Shown here one piece after another: positions 10,049-19,774 of a DNA stretch of 64,000 nucleotides. The stretch covers positions 930,001 to 994,000 of the forward strand of contig NZ_JACYOF010000002.1 of assembly GCF_014932895.1 (NCBI RefSeq), given 5' to 3'. The position numbers and the translations under genes were made by a program. The notes beneath the pieces were generated by a model, which saw only the letters and a program-made list of their open reading frames with translations, was not told where the DNA came from and ran no database searches. Numbering within the stretch: position 1 is the stretch's first letter; each line of letters opens with the position of its first letter. The stretch comes from Bacillus thuringiensis. GTDB taxonomy: Bacteria; Bacillota; Bacilli; Bacillales; Bacillaceae_G.

Positions 10049-10792
10049 ATTTACCTTCTGTTCATTTTCCATCTCCCATAACTTTTCGAAAAATGGCTGT
10101 CCTTTTACAAGGCGCTCACATAATTGTTCATGCTTCTCAGACCAGCCTGCTTTCGCTTCATCATATAGTCTAGCCCAAATATCTTCAAACTCCATATGTT
10201 GGACCATTCCATATGCTGCTGGATCCCATTCTGTGTACCAATAGCGAATTTCCGCTGTATTTTTCGTTGTATGTAATTGATCTAACGCCATAAATAATAA
10301 TTGTTTTAGCTGTCTTTCTTTACGAGTTAAGCCATTCATAATGAAAGGCGATGGTGATAAAATATGATGTTCTTTTTCTGTTTCTTCTACTTCGAACTCA
10401 TACTTTTCTGCTTGTACGCTTTCTACCATCTCATATACCATCTGCTCTTGCCGAGGTATCAGTCTACTTTTTCGAATTGGTACATTGTAACCAATTGTAT
10501 CAATCGCAATAATTCCTTTTCCATCTGTAACAACAAAACAATACTCTTGCTGCAAACGTTCATGATTTTTACGAATATAAGCCTTATGATGTACGTCTTC
10601 CAACAATTTTTGTGGAAGCTCTAACAATTCGTTCTCGATGTAATGATATAATGTGGAATCTACTTTTAATAATGGCACTTGATCTAATAGCTCAATCGTA
10701 TCATCTTTCCGCCATTCGTAAAAATGACAAACGTTATACCCATTTTCTTCACCTTCAAACCAATTTACCCATACATCATGTAGATATAACAT
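10046..10792 (-). CDS. yjbA: YjbA family protein of unknown function
   Basis: A 248-residue soluble protein, acidic and rich in Trp and aromatic residues ([20 protein letters not shown] at the N-terminus). It matches B. subtilis YjbA (DUF3603) in size and in position between trpS and yjaZ. No catalytic motif or signal peptide is seen. The start ATG 10792 has GAGGGG 6 bases upstream. Function is unknown. Confidence 0.78.
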   Translation of the reverse strand: MLYLHDVWVNWFEGEENGYNVCHFYEWRKDDTIELLDQVPLLKVDSTLYHYIENELLELPQKLLEDVHHKAYIRKNHERLQQEYCFVVTDGKGIIAIDTIGYNVPIRKSRLIPRQEQMVYEMVESVQAEKYEFEVEETEKEHHILSPSPFIMNGLTRKERQLKQLLFMALDQLHTTKNTAEIRYWYTEWDPAAYGMVQHMEFEDIWARLYDEAKAGWSEKHEQLCERLVKGQPFFEKLWEMENEQKVN

Positions 10793-10905
10793 TCTCTACC
10801 CCTCACTTCACTACTGTTTGTACCAATCATTATGTTCATTTTTGTTTAACTTTATTCCACTTAAGGAAATATATTCTAATTATTATTTTTTCTTCTATAA
10901 TATCT

Positions 10906-10937
10906 AAAAAACACAGGAGATAGAGATCCTGTGTTTT
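10906..10937. terminator. Terminator after yjaZ
   Basis: AAAACACAGGA / TCCTGTGTTTT (10908-10918 and 10927-10937) with a T-run on the minus strand, starting at the yjaZ stop codon. Confidence 0.8.
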
Positions 10938-11728
10938 CATGAAACATAAAACGTATTTGCTTTACTCAATATTTCTTTCGCATCTATAGATAATAAAGAT
11001 AGTGTATCTTCTTCTTCCAATGCAACACAATCTTTTACAATGTGAAATCCAAGCGCGTAGCCAAGCATTTTCGGATAGGAATGAAGTCCATTTAATAAAA
11101 TGTCGTGCTCTCTTGTTCCTCGTTTTATACTTATTCTTTCGTGTACAACATTTTTCCAATAATAAATCGCTTCTTCTTTTGAAAGATACGTCGTCCATGG
11201 GGCATTATTTTTTTCTGTATACCTTTCCGTTACTGCCTGTTCAGCTAATCCCTCCATAATCATCGTATCGAGTAATGTATACTCCGTTTCTTTCGTCTCA
11301 ATTTGATGTAACCTGCATATATGGTGATATTCATGTGCTAATAAAGCTTTTAATTCTTCCACCGAATTCCGTCCACATACGAACAAGAAAATAACGTGGC
11401 GCATAGATAATCCAGATTTTCCGTTATACTCTTCTTGTACAGTCCGATTATAGGAATCTGATAACAAAATAAAGATAGGGACATCTGGACCTTTTAACCA
11501 ATTTTTCAATTTTTCATACTCCATGCTAAGTTCTTTCCAAATTTCTTTTCCCTCTAATTCTTTAATTTCCTGTTCTCCTCGCATGACCGGGCGATACATA
11601 CCTTTAGAAATTAAAAAGCGATACAACCTTTCTTTTGGCAGTGGAATATATTTCGTAAATTTCTCACAAAGCTTTTCTGGCCGTCCATAATATAGATGTA
11701 ACCACGCAGCTGTTTCAACAATCCCCAT
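10937..11728 (-). CDS. yjaZ: YjaZ-like zinc metalloprotease (DUF2268)
   Basis: A 263-residue protein with the zinc-binding motif HEYHH (HExxH) near residue 138, in ALLAHEYHHICRL. A downstream MEGLAEQAV could give the third metal ligand, Glu, as in gluzincins. This is the DUF2268 predicted Zn-dependent protease family. There is no signal peptide, so it is probably cytoplasmic. The position beside fabF matches B. subtilis yjaZ. Substrate unknown. The start ATG 11728 follows AAGGAGGGATAAAG. Confidence 0.82.
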   Translation of the reverse strand: MGIVETAAWLHLYYGRPEKLCEKFTKYIPLPKERLYRFLISKGMYRPVMRGEQEIKELEGKEIWKELSMEYEKLKNWLKGPDVPIFILLSDSYNRTVQEEYNGKSGLSMRHVIFLFVCGRNSVEELKALLAHEYHHICRLHQIETKETEYTLLDTMIMEGLAEQAVTERYTEKNNAPWTTYLSKEEAIYYWKNVVHERISIKRGTREHDILLNGLHSYPKMLGYALGFHIVKDCVALEEEDTLSLLSIDAKEILSKANTFYVS

Positions 11729-11782
11729 CTTTATCCCTCCTTTTTCTTATGTATATGCCAAAAAAGAAAAAGGCGTAAAAAT

Positions 11783-11828
11783 AAATAAGGTGTTTTTTCG
11801 TAGTTTATTACGAAAAAACACCTTATTT
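11783..11828. terminator. Strong terminator after fabF
   Basis: A perfect 20-bp stem (11783-11802 with 11809-11828) and a six-base loop. It contains the run TTTTTTCG and ends next to the fabF stop codon. It can work in both directions. Confidence 0.85.
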
Positions 11829-11834
11829 TATCTA

Positions 11835-13073
11835 TTATTTATACGATTTAAATACTAATACTGCGTTATGACCACCGAATCCTAGTGAGTTACTTAATAC
11901 CGCTTTTACTTCTTGATGTCTCGCTTTATTTGGTACGTAATCTAGGTCACATTCTGGATCTGGTGTTTCATAATTAATTGTTGGAGGAATTACTCCGTCT
12001 GTAATTGATTTAATAGAGAAGATCGCTTCTACAGCACCAGCTGCTCCTAATAAGTGACCTGTCATTGATTTCGTTGAGCTAATTGCTACTTTATAAGCAT
12101 GCTCACCGAACGTTTCTTTAATTGCCATCGTTTCATACTTTTCATTCGCATCTGTACTTGTACCATGCGCATTAATGTAATCAATATCTTCTGGCTCTAG
12201 ACCTGCATCTGCTAAAGCTTGACGCATTGCACGTACTCCGCCCTCACCGCCAGGAGCAGGCATTGTAATATGGAATGCATCACCCGTTGCACCATAACCA
12301 GCAATTTCCGCGTAAATGTGAGCACCACGAGCTAATGCGTGCTCTAATTCTTCAAGAATCAGAATACCCGATCCTTCCCCCATTACGAAACCGCTACGGT
12401 TTTTATCAAACGGACGGCAAGCTGTTGCTGGATCTTCATTAAATGTTAAAGCTTTCGCTGAACTAAATCCTGCGAATGCCATACTTGTTAACGGTGCTTC
12501 TGCTCCGCCTGTTATCATTGCGTCAGCATCACCGCGCTGAATTGCTTTAAATGCATCACCAATTGAGTTTGCACCAGATGCACAAGCCGTTACAGAACAA
12601 GTATTAATTCCTTTTGCTCCAGTCGCAATTGATACTTGACCTGCTGCCATATCTGGAATCATCATCGGTACGAAGAATGGACTCACACGGCGTGGACCTT
12701 TCTCAGTAAAAATCTTAAATTGTTCTTCGTATGTTTCCATACCACCAATACCAGAACCAATCCATACACCAATTCGAGGTCCGTTTTCTTCTGTAATTTC
12801 AAGCTTTGCATCCGCAACTGCCATTTTCGCTGCTGCTACTGCATATTGTGTAAAGCGATCCATACGACGCGCTTCTTTTTTATCAATATATTTCTCGACT
12901 TCAAAGTCGTTAATTTCTGCTGCTACTTTTGCTGGAAATAGTTCCGGATCAATTCTTGTAAGTCGTCTGATTCCAGATACACCCTTTTTAATGTTTTCCC
13001 AAGCTGTTTCAACATCTGTTCCGACCGGTGTAACAGCTCCTAGTCCTGTAATTACGACCCTCTTTTTTTCCAT
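11835..13073 (-). CDS. fabF: Beta-ketoacyl-ACP synthase II
   Basis: A 412-residue condensing enzyme that elongates acyl-ACP with malonyl-ACP in type II fatty acid synthesis. The catalytic Cys is in [13 protein letters not shown] (about residue 163). The two active-site His residues are in [11 protein letters not shown] and [11 protein letters not shown]. The start [12 protein letters not shown] is typical, with AAAGGAGTG upstream. It lies 30 bases after fabH and is surely cotranscribed from the FapR-controlled promoter. Confidence 0.97.
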   Translation of the reverse strand: MEKKRVVITGLGAVTPVGTDVETAWENIKKGVSGIRRLTRIDPELFPAKVAAEINDFEVEKYIDKKEARRMDRFTQYAVAAAKMAVADAKLEITEENGPRIGVWIGSGIGGMETYEEQFKIFTEKGPRRVSPFFVPMMIPDMAAGQVSIATGAKGINTCSVTACASGANSIGDAFKAIQRGDADAMITGGAEAPLTSMAFAGFSSAKALTFNEDPATACRPFDKNRSGFVMGEGSGILILEELEHALARGAHIYAEIAGYGATGDAFHITMPAPGGEGGVRAMRQALADAGLEPEDIDYINAHGTSTDANEKYETMAIKETFGEHAYKVAISSTKSMTGHLLGAAGAVEAIFSIKSITDGVIPPTINYETPDPECDLDYVPNKARHQEVKAVLSNSLGFGGHNAVLVFKSYK

Positions 13074-13103
13074 ACAAAATACACTCCTTTTTTCTCTCAG
13101 TCC

Positions 13104-14036
13104 TTATTTACCCCAACGAAGAGCGACTGCTCCCCATGTTAATCCGCCGCCGAAACCAACAAGTATAATTAAATCACCGTCTTGAATACGTCCATTTTGC
13201 AATTCCTCTACCATTGCAATTGGAATTGAAGAAGCTGATGTATTACCAAACTTTTCAATTGTCATACTCATTTTCTCTTGCGGTAAACTTAATCTCTCCC
13301 TTGCAGATTCCATAATACGAATATTCGCTTGATGCGGTACTAAGAAATCCACATCCTCTTTCGTAAGGCCAGCTTTATCTAACACACGAAGACAAGAATC
13401 CCCAAGTTGACGAACGGCAAATTTAAAGACTTCTCTGCCATTCATCATAACATACTCGTCTTGATAAAGGTGCTTGCCACCACTTCCATCTGCTCCTAAT
13501 TCGAAAGATAGAACGCCTCTTCCTTCTGAAACAGCTCCCATTACGATAGCGCCGGCTCCGTCTCCAAATAGTACTGCTGTATTTCGATCATTCCAGTCTA
13601 CAATTTTAGATAACTTATCACTGCCAACTACTAATACATTTTTATAAGTTCCCGTTTGAATAAATTGCTTCGCTGTAATCATTCCGTACATAAAGCCAGC
13701 ACACGCTGCACTTAAATCCATTGCAGCTGCATGCTTCGCTCCAATTGCTTCTTGAATCACACAAGCTACCGCTGGAAAAGCACGATCTGGCGTTACTGTT
13801 GCCACTAAAATAAGATCGATATCCTCTCCACTAACTCCAGCGTTTTCAAGCGCTTTTTTAGAAGCTTCTACTGCCATATATGAAGTATCTATTGTATCAT
13901 CGGCAATGCGTCTTTCTGCAATGCCCGTTCTCGTACGAATCCATTCATCGGATGTATCCATTATTTTCTCTAAATCGTGATTTGTGACTACTTTTTCTGG
14001 CACATATCTTCCGATCCCTAAAATGCCCACGTTCAC
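13104..14036 (-). CDS. fabH: Beta-ketoacyl-ACP synthase III
   Basis: A 310-residue enzyme that condenses acetyl-CoA or branched acyl-CoA primers with malonyl-ACP, starting fatty acid synthesis. The catalytic Cys is in [12 protein letters not shown] (about residue 112), His in VPHQANIRI and Asn in KFGNTSASS. The start codon is GTG 14036, with GGAGGG 7 bases upstream. First gene of the fabH-fabF operon. The upstream FapR operator links it to malonyl-CoA-sensing control of lipid synthesis. Confidence 0.97.
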   Translation of the reverse strand: MNVGILGIGRYVPEKVVTNHDLEKIMDTSDEWIRTRTGIAERRIADDTIDTSYMAVEASKKALENAGVSGEDIDLILVATVTPDRAFPAVACVIQEAIGAKHAAAMDLSAACAGFMYGMITAKQFIQTGTYKNVLVVGSDKLSKIVDWNDRNTAVLFGDGAGAIVMGAVSEGRGVLSFELGADGSGGKHLYQDEYVMMNGREVFKFAVRQLGDSCLRVLDKAGLTKEDVDFLVPHQANIRIMESARERLSLPQEKMSMTIEKFGNTSASSIPIAMVEELQNGRIQDGDLIILVGFGGGLTWGAVALRWGK

Positions 14037-14064
14037 ATCGCAGCCCTCCGTTTTATATCAATTG

Positions 14065-14081
14065 TTATGACTTGGTACTAA
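14065..14081. promoter_or_regulatory. FapR operator
   Basis: On the minus strand TTAGTACCAAGTCATAA, a close match to the FapR-binding 17-mer (TTAGTACC, spacer, TCNTAA). It sits directly after the -10 box and covers the predicted start site of fabH, as expected for a repressor that responds to malonyl-CoA. Confidence 0.85.
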
Positions 14082-14109
14082 TTTTAAAACATAAATGTAT
14101 TTTTGTCTA
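14081..14109 (-). promoter_or_regulatory. Sigma-A-type promoter of fabH-fabF
   Basis: Read on the minus strand: -35 TAGACA (14104-14109), a 17-bp spacer, -10 TAAAAT (14081-14086). Predicted transcription start is about 14074, inside the FapR operator. Confidence 0.7.
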
Positions 14110-14219
14110 GAATATATTTCAGCTAAAGCATAAAGCTAGCGCATGATTCACTTTATTTTTCATGAAAAGAAACAGAAACATCCCTTTCCCTATCCTCGTC
14201 CTTACTTCGCTTGAAATAT

Positions 14220-14259
14220 AAAAAGGCCCAAACCGCTTCTACCCGCAGTTCGAGCCTCT
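14220..14259 (-). terminator. Terminator after comZ
   Basis: An imperfect stem with G-U pairs, AGGCTCGAACTGC with GCGGTTTGGGCCT on the minus strand, followed by TTTTTA. Confidence 0.6.
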
Positions 14260-14285
14260 CTCCCCTCAAAAAGAAGGTTTTTGTT

Positions 14286-14462
14286 TTATTCTTTGTCCGC
14301 TTTCCCAAGCTCATATGCTTCGTTCATAACTTTCATCAATAACTCTAATACCGGCTGTGCTTTCTCCATATCAAGCGCAATTCCATTTGAATCTAAAATT
14401 GCCTTTGCTTCTGGTAAATGCTTCATTGCGATTTGTAAAAATTGCATGTTTTTTTCATTCAT
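14286..14462 (-). CDS. comZ: ComZ, competence regulator
   Basis: A 58-residue protein starting MNEKNMQFLQIAMKHLPEAK and ending EAYELGKADKE. It is highly similar to B. subtilis ComZ, a 63-residue negative regulator of comG transcription. AGGGAG lies 7 bases before ATG 14462. In B. subtilis comZ follows med. Here med is missing and comZ follows the yjaV-like gene after 64 bases. It is probably the last gene of a yjaU-yjaV-comZ unit. Confidence 0.88.
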   Translation of the reverse strand: MNEKNMQFLQIAMKHLPEAKAILDSNGIALDMEKAQPVLELLMKVMNEAYELGKADKE

Positions 14463-14526
14463 GTTTTATCTCCCTTTCCATACAAAGCTTTCAATCTATT
14501 ATCCATACAATAGTGTAACACGTGCA

Positions 14527-15372
14527 CTATCCTTCGTATAACTCTTTATATTTTTTCATATGTGCCAATTGCTTATTTAAACCGTATTCTAACGGGGTAT
14601 TTCTTTTTATCGAAACAACCTCGACAGCTTCATCTCTTACTTCCTTATTTTTTCCATTCACTTTATCATCTGCACGCAAAAGGCTCATACCTTTTGCCCA
14701 TAACGACTGTTTACCACTAAGTAGATTGTATATACCAAGATGCTCCCCATTCGTTCCATTTTCCCATAAGTATTCACATACATCTTCAACGTAAAGTAAA
14801 TCGCTTCCTTGCTCCTCACTCGTACAATGGCACTCTTTCTCATCCAGCTCTGATAAAATGAGCTGATGATACATCATGAAGGATGGTTGCCATGGCCCGT
14901 ATAATGTAGGAACTCGAAATACACTATATTGTAAATTTCCTTTTTTCAATCCTTCTTCCACTTTTGAAAATAGACGTTTATTTTCGGATTCGTCCGCGCT
15001 TCCTATTTCAATAGAAGAAAGTAAATTTAACTTTACTTTCTGTTCTTCACACATTCTTATAATCCGCTTTAAATATTGTAATATGACTCTTTCGTTTCGA
15101 AAGCCACTTTGCTGATTCGGTTCATATAAGCAAAAGTAAACGGTATCGAAGTTTTCTTCCTCTACTGATCTCCAGCCCTCTTCATCTCTTATTGAATAAT
15201 ACGTAAATAACGCATTTCGCCCAATTAACAATAACTTCTCTTCATTAATTTTTGTCATACTATCGAATTCATCAAAATCAAGACCATACACTTCTACTTC
15301 TTCCGCAATCATTTTATTCACAAGGTGATAACCTACAAACGTAAGTGCACCTATAATCAGCACGCGTTCCAT
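14527..15372 (-). CDS. yjaV: NAD-dependent epimerase/dehydratase family protein (YjaV-like)
   Basis: A 281-residue protein with an N-terminal Rossmann start, VLIIGALTFVGYHLVNK, a variant of GxxGxxG. Further extended-SDR features are VPTLYGPWQP and LLYVEDVCEYLW. The active-site Tyr-Lys pair of SDR enzymes is not obvious, so activity is uncertain. ATG 15372 is preferred: the longer frame to 15411 lacks a ribosome binding site, while AAAGGG lies close upstream of 15372. It lies between yjaU and comZ on the same strand. Confidence 0.7.
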   Translation of the reverse strand: MERVLIIGALTFVGYHLVNKMIAEEVEVYGLDFDEFDSMTKINEEKLLLIGRNALFTYYSIRDEEGWRSVEEENFDTVYFCLYEPNQQSGFRNERVILQYLKRIIRMCEEQKVKLNLLSSIEIGSADESENKRLFSKVEEGLKKGNLQYSVFRVPTLYGPWQPSFMMYHQLILSELDEKECHCTSEEQGSDLLYVEDVCEYLWENGTNGEHLGIYNLLSGKQSLWAKGMSLLRADDKVNGKNKEVRDEAVEVVSIKRNTPLEYGLNKQLAHMKKYKELYEG

Positions 15373-15428
15373 ACCACCAACCCTTTCCCCTTGAAACAAA
15401 TAGCTCCTCATTTATGTATATGGGAGCT

Positions 15429-16163
15429 TCACAATTCTTCTTCATATTTTTTAAAGAAATCATTCGTTTGTCTAACCATTTTATATTTCACATCTTGCAG
15501 ATGAAATAAGACAGAAGTATCGCATTGATTTAATTCCCTCATTTTCTCATATTTACGTAACAATTGTTTTCTTCCTCTTTTTTCTTGTGTTGATACGAAA
15601 ATTTTAACAGGTACACAAGACGGAAGAAGTACAAATGATTTCTTATTAATTTTTGATTCTAATTCTTCTTCTTTGGAATCATACGCCAAACTTAATTCCT
15701 TCAATAATCTTTTGTAAAAAAACTTATGCTCTTTCTCAAACTCTACATATTCTGGTAAATCTAAACAAGGATTCAACATAACGACAGAACGTATACATTC
15801 AGGGTATTTGTTCATCATCTCAAGCGCTACAAGTGCCCCCATACCATCTGCCACAATGTGCATTTTCGCATTTAACGTCTCTTTTCTTAAAACAACATCA
15901 TATAAACGTTTTGCTAGACGAACAGATTGATCGTTTCCCCAATGTCTTCCGTATAAATTAGAGGAAAAGACCGTGTAGCCTTCCTCGATAAGGCCATGTA
16001 AAAAATAAGCTCTTCCTGCATGCTGTGTCCATAAACTTGTACCATTCTCAATAAAGTAGTTGTAATCACCGAGAAGCATAACAGAAAATCCATTCGGCTT
16101 CTCCGGTAAATAAATTACACATGGTTCTTTTTCTAAGTAAAAAAAACGTTCCGTAACACTCAT
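15429..16163 (-). CDS. yjaU: Alpha/beta hydrolase-like protein lacking the serine nucleophile (YjaU-like)
   Basis: A 244-residue protein with an alpha/beta hydrolase layout: a strand ending MLLGDYN, GYTVFSSNLYGRHWG, the nucleophile elbow region HIVADGMGALVALE, and VVMLNPCLDLPEY. In active members the elbow reads GxSxG; here it reads ADGMG, with Gly at the Ser position. It is therefore probably not a classical hydrolase and may be a binding protein. First gene of the yjaU-yjaV-comZ unit. The start ATG 16163 has GGCGGGAGAAAA upstream. Confidence 0.72.
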   Translation of the reverse strand: MSVTERFFYLEKEPCVIYLPEKPNGFSVMLLGDYNYFIENGTSLWTQHAGRAYFLHGLIEEGYTVFSSNLYGRHWGNDQSVRLAKRLYDVVLRKETLNAKMHIVADGMGALVALEMMNKYPECIRSVVMLNPCLDLPEYVEFEKEHKFFYKRLLKELSLAYDSKEEELESKINKKSFVLLPSCVPVKIFVSTQEKRGRKQLLRKYEKMRELNQCDTSVLFHLQDVKYKMVRQTNDFFKKYEEEL

Positions 16164-16319
16164 TTTTCTCCCGCCTTATTTTCTAAACATATAAAACCAC
16201 TCTTTTATACTGTATGAAAGGAATGCGAATTTGCGTTGAAAAATCTACAAATATTTTTCTATATTCTTTTTTCAATTGTGTTACAATAAGGACAGATTGA
16301 ACGAATAGAGGTGTAAAAT

Positions 16320-16502
16320 ATGCGTTTCATTTGGGCATTAATTTGGTCGTTCTTGCTTGTACATATGATGAGCTATGTAATCGGCTCTATGACTGGCGGT
16401 GCATACGATTTTAACCAAGCGTCTATTTTCTCAGTTGTTCTTGCTGTATTAGTACTAGCGATTTCAGCTACGATTCCAAACGAGCCAGTAGAACAACACT
16501 AA
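16320..16502 (+). CDS. yjzD: YjzD-like small membrane protein (DUF2929)
   Basis: A 60-residue protein with two hydrophobic helices (residues about 3-24 and 34-53) and a short polar tail. It matches the DUF2929/YjzD family in size and place. GAGGTG lies 7 bases before ATG 16320. Function unknown. Confidence 0.75.
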   Translation: MRFIWALIWSFLLVHMMSYVIGSMTGGAYDFNQASIFSVVLAVLVLAISATIPNEPVEQH

Positions 16503-16540
16503 AAAAGAGTCCGGATTTTATCCGAACTCTTTTTTATTTT
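16503..16540. terminator. Bidirectional terminator between yjzD and clpB
   Basis: AAAAAAGAGT...ACTCTTTTTT with an inner CGGA/TCCG stem serves both convergent genes. Confidence 0.85.
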
Positions 16541-19140
16541 TATTTCACATGAACGACTAATTCGTTATTTTCAACATCGACAACTACGTGACTATTGTCA
16601 GTAATTTTGCCTGCAATTAATTCGCGTGCTAATTTTGTTTCCACTTGGCGCTGTACATATCGTTTTAATGGACGAGCCCCGTACATTGGATCAAATCCAG
16701 CTTCTACAACGAATTCTTTTGCAGAGTCTGTTAATTCTACCGTAATGTGACGGTCAGCTAAACGACTTTGTAATTCTTTTACAATTTTATCAACAATACC
16801 TTTAATTTCATTCGTTGTAAGTGGTTTGAATAATATAATTTCATCGACACGGTTTAAAAATTCTGGTCGGAAATGTCCTCTTAATTGGCCCATTACAAGT
16901 TCTCTTGATTCTTCTTTAATCGAACCATCTTCTTCTAATCCTTCTAATAAATGAGCAGATCCAATATTTGAAGTCATAATAATAACTGTGTTTTTAAAGT
17001 CTACTGTACGGCCTTGTGAATCGGTAATGCGTCCATCATCTAACATTTGTAATAAAATGTTGAACACTTCTGGATGCGCTTTTTCAATTTCATCTAACAA
17101 AATAACGGAATACGGTTTACGTCTCACTGCTTCTGTTAATTGACCGCCCTCTTCATATCCTACGTATCCAGGAGGCGCACCGATTAAACGTGACACTGCG
17201 TGTTTCTCCATATACTCAGACATATCGATACGAATCATTTGCTCTTCACTATCGAATAAAGACTGTGCTAACGTTTTCGCAAGTTCTGTTTTACCAACAC
17301 CTGTCGGCCCTAAGAAAATGAAGGAACCAATCGGACGATTTGGATCTTTAATACCAGCACGAGCACGAAGCACTGCATCTGATACTAAGCTTACCGCTTC
17401 TTCTTGTCCGATTACACGCTCTGACAAAATTTGCTCTAGTCGTAGTAATTTCTCACGTTCACCTTCAACGAGTTTTGCGACAGGAATACCAGTCCAGCGT
17501 GAAACAATCTCGGCAATTTCTTCTTCACTTACTTCCTCACGTAATAAACGATTTTCTTGCTTATTATGTGCGCCCATTTCTTCTGCTTCTTTTAACTCTT
17601 TTTCAATAGCAGGAATTTTCCCGTGACGAAGTTCAGCTGCTTTATTTAAATCATAATTACCTTCTGCTTCTTCTAGCTCACGGCGCAAGCGCTCTAAATG
17701 TTCACGTAAGTCACGAACTTTGTGAATATCTTCTTTTTCTTTCTCCCACTTCGCTCTCATACCACTTGCAACTTCTTTTAAATCCGATAATTCACGTTGC
17801 AACGTTTTTAGACGTTCTTGGCTACCACGGTCCGTTTCTTTTCCAAGAGCCGCTTCCTCAATTTCTAACTGCATAATACGACGCGTTACTTCGTCTAATT
17901 CTGTTGGCATAGAATCAATTTCTGTACGAATTGTTGCACACGCTTCGTCAACAAGATCAATCGCTTTATCTGGTAAGAAACGATCTGAAATATATCGATC
18001 TGATAAAACAGACGCTGCTACAATTGCGCGGTCATGAATATTTACACCGTGATAAATTTCAAAACGCTCTTTTAAACCACGTAAAATTGAGATTGTATCT
18101 TCAACAGTTGGTTCTTCTGCTAATACTTGTTGGAAACGTCTTTCTAGCGCTGGATCTTTCTCAATATATTTGCGATATTCGTCTAATGTTGTTGCCCCAA
18201 TACAATGCAATTCGCCACGCGCAAGCATTGGTTTCAACATATTTCCTGCATCCATCGCTCCTTCTGTTTTACCAGCGCCGACGATTGTATGAAGTTCATC
18301 AATGAATAATAAAATGCGACCTTCACTCTTTTTAATTTCATTTAATACAGCTTGCAGACGCTCTTCAAATTCACCACGGAATTTCGCACCAGCTACAAGT
18401 GCACTCATATCTAACGCAAAGATTGTTCTATCTTTTAATCCTTCCGGTACATCCTTTTTCACAATACGCTGTGCTAATCCTTCAACGATTGCTGTTTTAC
18501 CAACACCTGGTTCACCAATTAAAACAGGGTTGTTTTTCGTTTTACGTGAAAGAATACGAATAACGCGGCGAATTTCACTATCTCTACCGATAACAGGATC
18601 AATTTTCCCTGCTCTCACTTCCGCCACTAAATCACGGCCATATTTTTCTAACGCTTCATAAGTTGCTTCTGGATTTTGACTAGTCACTCTTTGATTCCCC
18701 CGAACTGTCATTAAAGACTGCAATAAGTTATCTTTCGTAATATGAAATCTTGTAAATAATTGATTAATAACGCCTTTTTCTTCTGAAAAAGCAAGCAATA
18801 CATGTTCTACTGAAATGTAATCATCCTGCAGTTTCTCTGCTTCTTTCCCTGCTCTTATAAGCAGTTGTTGCAGCGCGTTTGTTATATACAATTTCCCAGC
18901 TTCTGCTCCGCTTCCCGTTACAGAAGGTTTCTTTTTAATTAAGCTTTCAGCGCCTTGCTTTAATGCTTCTATATCGACATTCATTTTTTGAAATATACGT
19001 ACTGCTAATCCATCTTGCTCTTCTAATAATGCAAGTAATAGATGAACAGTATCCACTTCTTGATGATGATGAGATACCGCTAAAGATTGGGCACTCATCA
19101 TCGCCTCTTGTGTTTTCGTTGTCATTTGATTTAAGTCCAT
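16540..19140 (-). CDS. clpB: ATP-dependent disaggregase ClpB
   Basis: An 866-residue Hsp100 chaperone that, with DnaK, pulls proteins out of aggregates. Domains in order: Clp N-terminal repeats (1-145), AAA1 with Walker A GEPGVGKT near 205, a coiled-coil middle domain (about 410-525), AAA2 with Walker [16 protein letters not shown] near 605, and a C-terminal D2-small domain. A longer frame reaches 19197, but ATG 19140 ([14 protein letters not shown]) fits the family and follows GGAGGG. B. subtilis lacks clpB, so this gene helps mark the B. cereus lineage. A CtsR operator lies just upstream. Confidence 0.97.
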   Translation of the reverse strand: MDLNQMTTKTQEAMMSAQSLAVSHHHQEVDTVHLLLALLEEQDGLAVRIFQKMNVDIEALKQGAESLIKKKPSVTGSGAEAGKLYITNALQQLLIRAGKEAEKLQDDYISVEHVLLAFSEEKGVINQLFTRFHITKDNLLQSLMTVRGNQRVTSQNPEATYEALEKYGRDLVAEVRAGKIDPVIGRDSEIRRVIRILSRKTKNNPVLIGEPGVGKTAIVEGLAQRIVKKDVPEGLKDRTIFALDMSALVAGAKFRGEFEERLQAVLNEIKKSEGRILLFIDELHTIVGAGKTEGAMDAGNMLKPMLARGELHCIGATTLDEYRKYIEKDPALERRFQQVLAEEPTVEDTISILRGLKERFEIYHGVNIHDRAIVAASVLSDRYISDRFLPDKAIDLVDEACATIRTEIDSMPTELDEVTRRIMQLEIEEAALGKETDRGSQERLKTLQRELSDLKEVASGMRAKWEKEKEDIHKVRDLREHLERLRRELEEAEGNYDLNKAAELRHGKIPAIEKELKEAEEMGAHNKQENRLLREEVSEEEIAEIVSRWTGIPVAKLVEGEREKLLRLEQILSERVIGQEEAVSLVSDAVLRARAGIKDPNRPIGSFIFLGPTGVGKTELAKTLAQSLFDSEEQMIRIDMSEYMEKHAVSRLIGAPPGYVGYEEGGQLTEAVRRKPYSVILLDEIEKAHPEVFNILLQMLDDGRITDSQGRTVDFKNTVIIMTSNIGSAHLLEGLEEDGSIKEESRELVMGQLRGHFRPEFLNRVDEIILFKPLTTNEIKGIVDKIVKELQSRLADRHITVELTDSAKEFVVEAGFDPMYGARPLKRYVQRQVETKLARELIAGKITDNSHVVVDVENNELVVHVK

Positions 19141-19159
19141 CTTTACAGCCCTCCAAATG

Positions 19160-19176
19160 TTTGACTTTCTTTGACC
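19160..19176. promoter_or_regulatory. CtsR operator of clpB
   Basis: On the minus strand GGTCAAAGAAAGTCAAA is an exact match to the CtsR heptad repeat (R)GTCAAA NAN (R)GTCAAA. It lies just downstream of the predicted transcription start. CtsR represses class III heat-shock genes. No CIRCE (HrcA) element was seen. Confidence 0.92.
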
Positions 19177-19185
19177 TTTGATTTG

Positions 19186-19214
19186 ATTATACGCCAACTG
19201 ACTTTTTTATACAA
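19186..19214 (-). promoter_or_regulatory. Sigma-A promoter of clpB
   Basis: Minus strand -35 TTGTAT (19209-19214), a 17-bp spacer and a perfect -10 TATAAT (19186-19191). The CtsR site overlaps the start region. Confidence 0.8.
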
Positions 19215-19321
19215 TAAATTTGCTTATGTATTTTCAAACTTATTATTGGAAAAAGAAAAAGGGAACATTCATTATGTTTCTCAAGAAAGATACGGTAAAT
19301 AAAATTATGAGACGTAACGAC

Positions 19322-19350
19322 AAAAAAGCCGCAATAACGATTGCGGCTTC
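19322..19350 (-). terminator. Terminator after yjzC
   Basis: AAGCCGCAATCG / the mirrored arm ATTGCGGCTT, followed on the minus strand by TTTTTT. Confidence 0.85.
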
Positions 19351-19352
19351 TG

Positions 19353-19532
19353 TTACGGTTTTCTTTTATATGTCCACTGACGGTTATGATTCGTGTTATC
19401 TGGAAACTTTTCTCCGGCAGTTAATTTTACCATTTGCGGATCTTTCACCATACTTCCCGTTTCACCAATTTCTACGTAAATGCCATCATTTGGCGCTTTT
19501 TGTCCAGAACGAAACCTGCGATTTTGTCCCAT
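19353..19532 (-). CDS. yjzC: YjzC family small protein
   Basis: A 59-residue protein, MGQNRRFRSGQKAPNDG..., with the conserved VEIGETGSMVKDP and a C-terminal NHNRQWTYKRK. It closely matches B. subtilis YjzC. It has no membrane segment or signal peptide; function unknown. ATG 19532 is preferred over ATG 19538 because the GGAG spacing is 7 rather than 1. About 150 bases upstream, on the same strand, lies a strong terminator and a short leader ORF, so expression may be attenuated. Confidence 0.82.
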   Translation of the reverse strand: MGQNRRFRSGQKAPNDGIYVEIGETGSMVKDPQMVKLTAGEKFPDNTNHNRQWTYKRKP

Positions 19533-19684
19533 CTTCATTCTCCTTCCATGACGTCTTGCCTCATTAGTATATCCATTTTAAAAGAAAGCTTTTCTGTCAT
19601 GTTTAGGAAACAGGTACTACCGTTCATCGATTTACATATATATAATTACACAAGCTTAAGCAGGGATTCCCTTCCTATTTGTAG

Positions 19685-19719
19685 AAAAAAAGAAACCAAC
19701 CTAACTGTAGGCTAGTTTC
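19685..19719 (-). terminator. Intrinsic terminator inside the yjzC upstream region
   Basis: Minus strand GAAAC-TAG-CCTA-CAGT-TAGG-TTG-GTTTC, an interrupted stem, then seven T residues. No full-length gene lies upstream on this strand that it could serve. It should end a short transcript or attenuate yjzC. Confidence 0.75.
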
Positions 19720-19747
19720 AAAGGAGAGTCAAACATATACGAGAAGA

Positions 19748-19774
19748 TTACATGTTCATTATAAACCTCCTCAT
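19748..19774 (-). other. Very short leader ORF
   Basis: On the minus strand GAGGAGG (19767-19773) is followed after 7 bases by ATG AAC ATG TAA, a three-residue ORF. A longer version from ATG 19774 gives MRRFIMNM. The ribosome binding site is as strong as that of real genes here. With the terminator about 30 bases downstream it forms a leader-and-terminator layout. Not shown to be translated. Confidence 0.4.

Noticed and set aside
17318..18661. Several long antisense frames across clpB
   Set aside because: clpB is a complete conserved gene; the antisense frames follow from its codon use.
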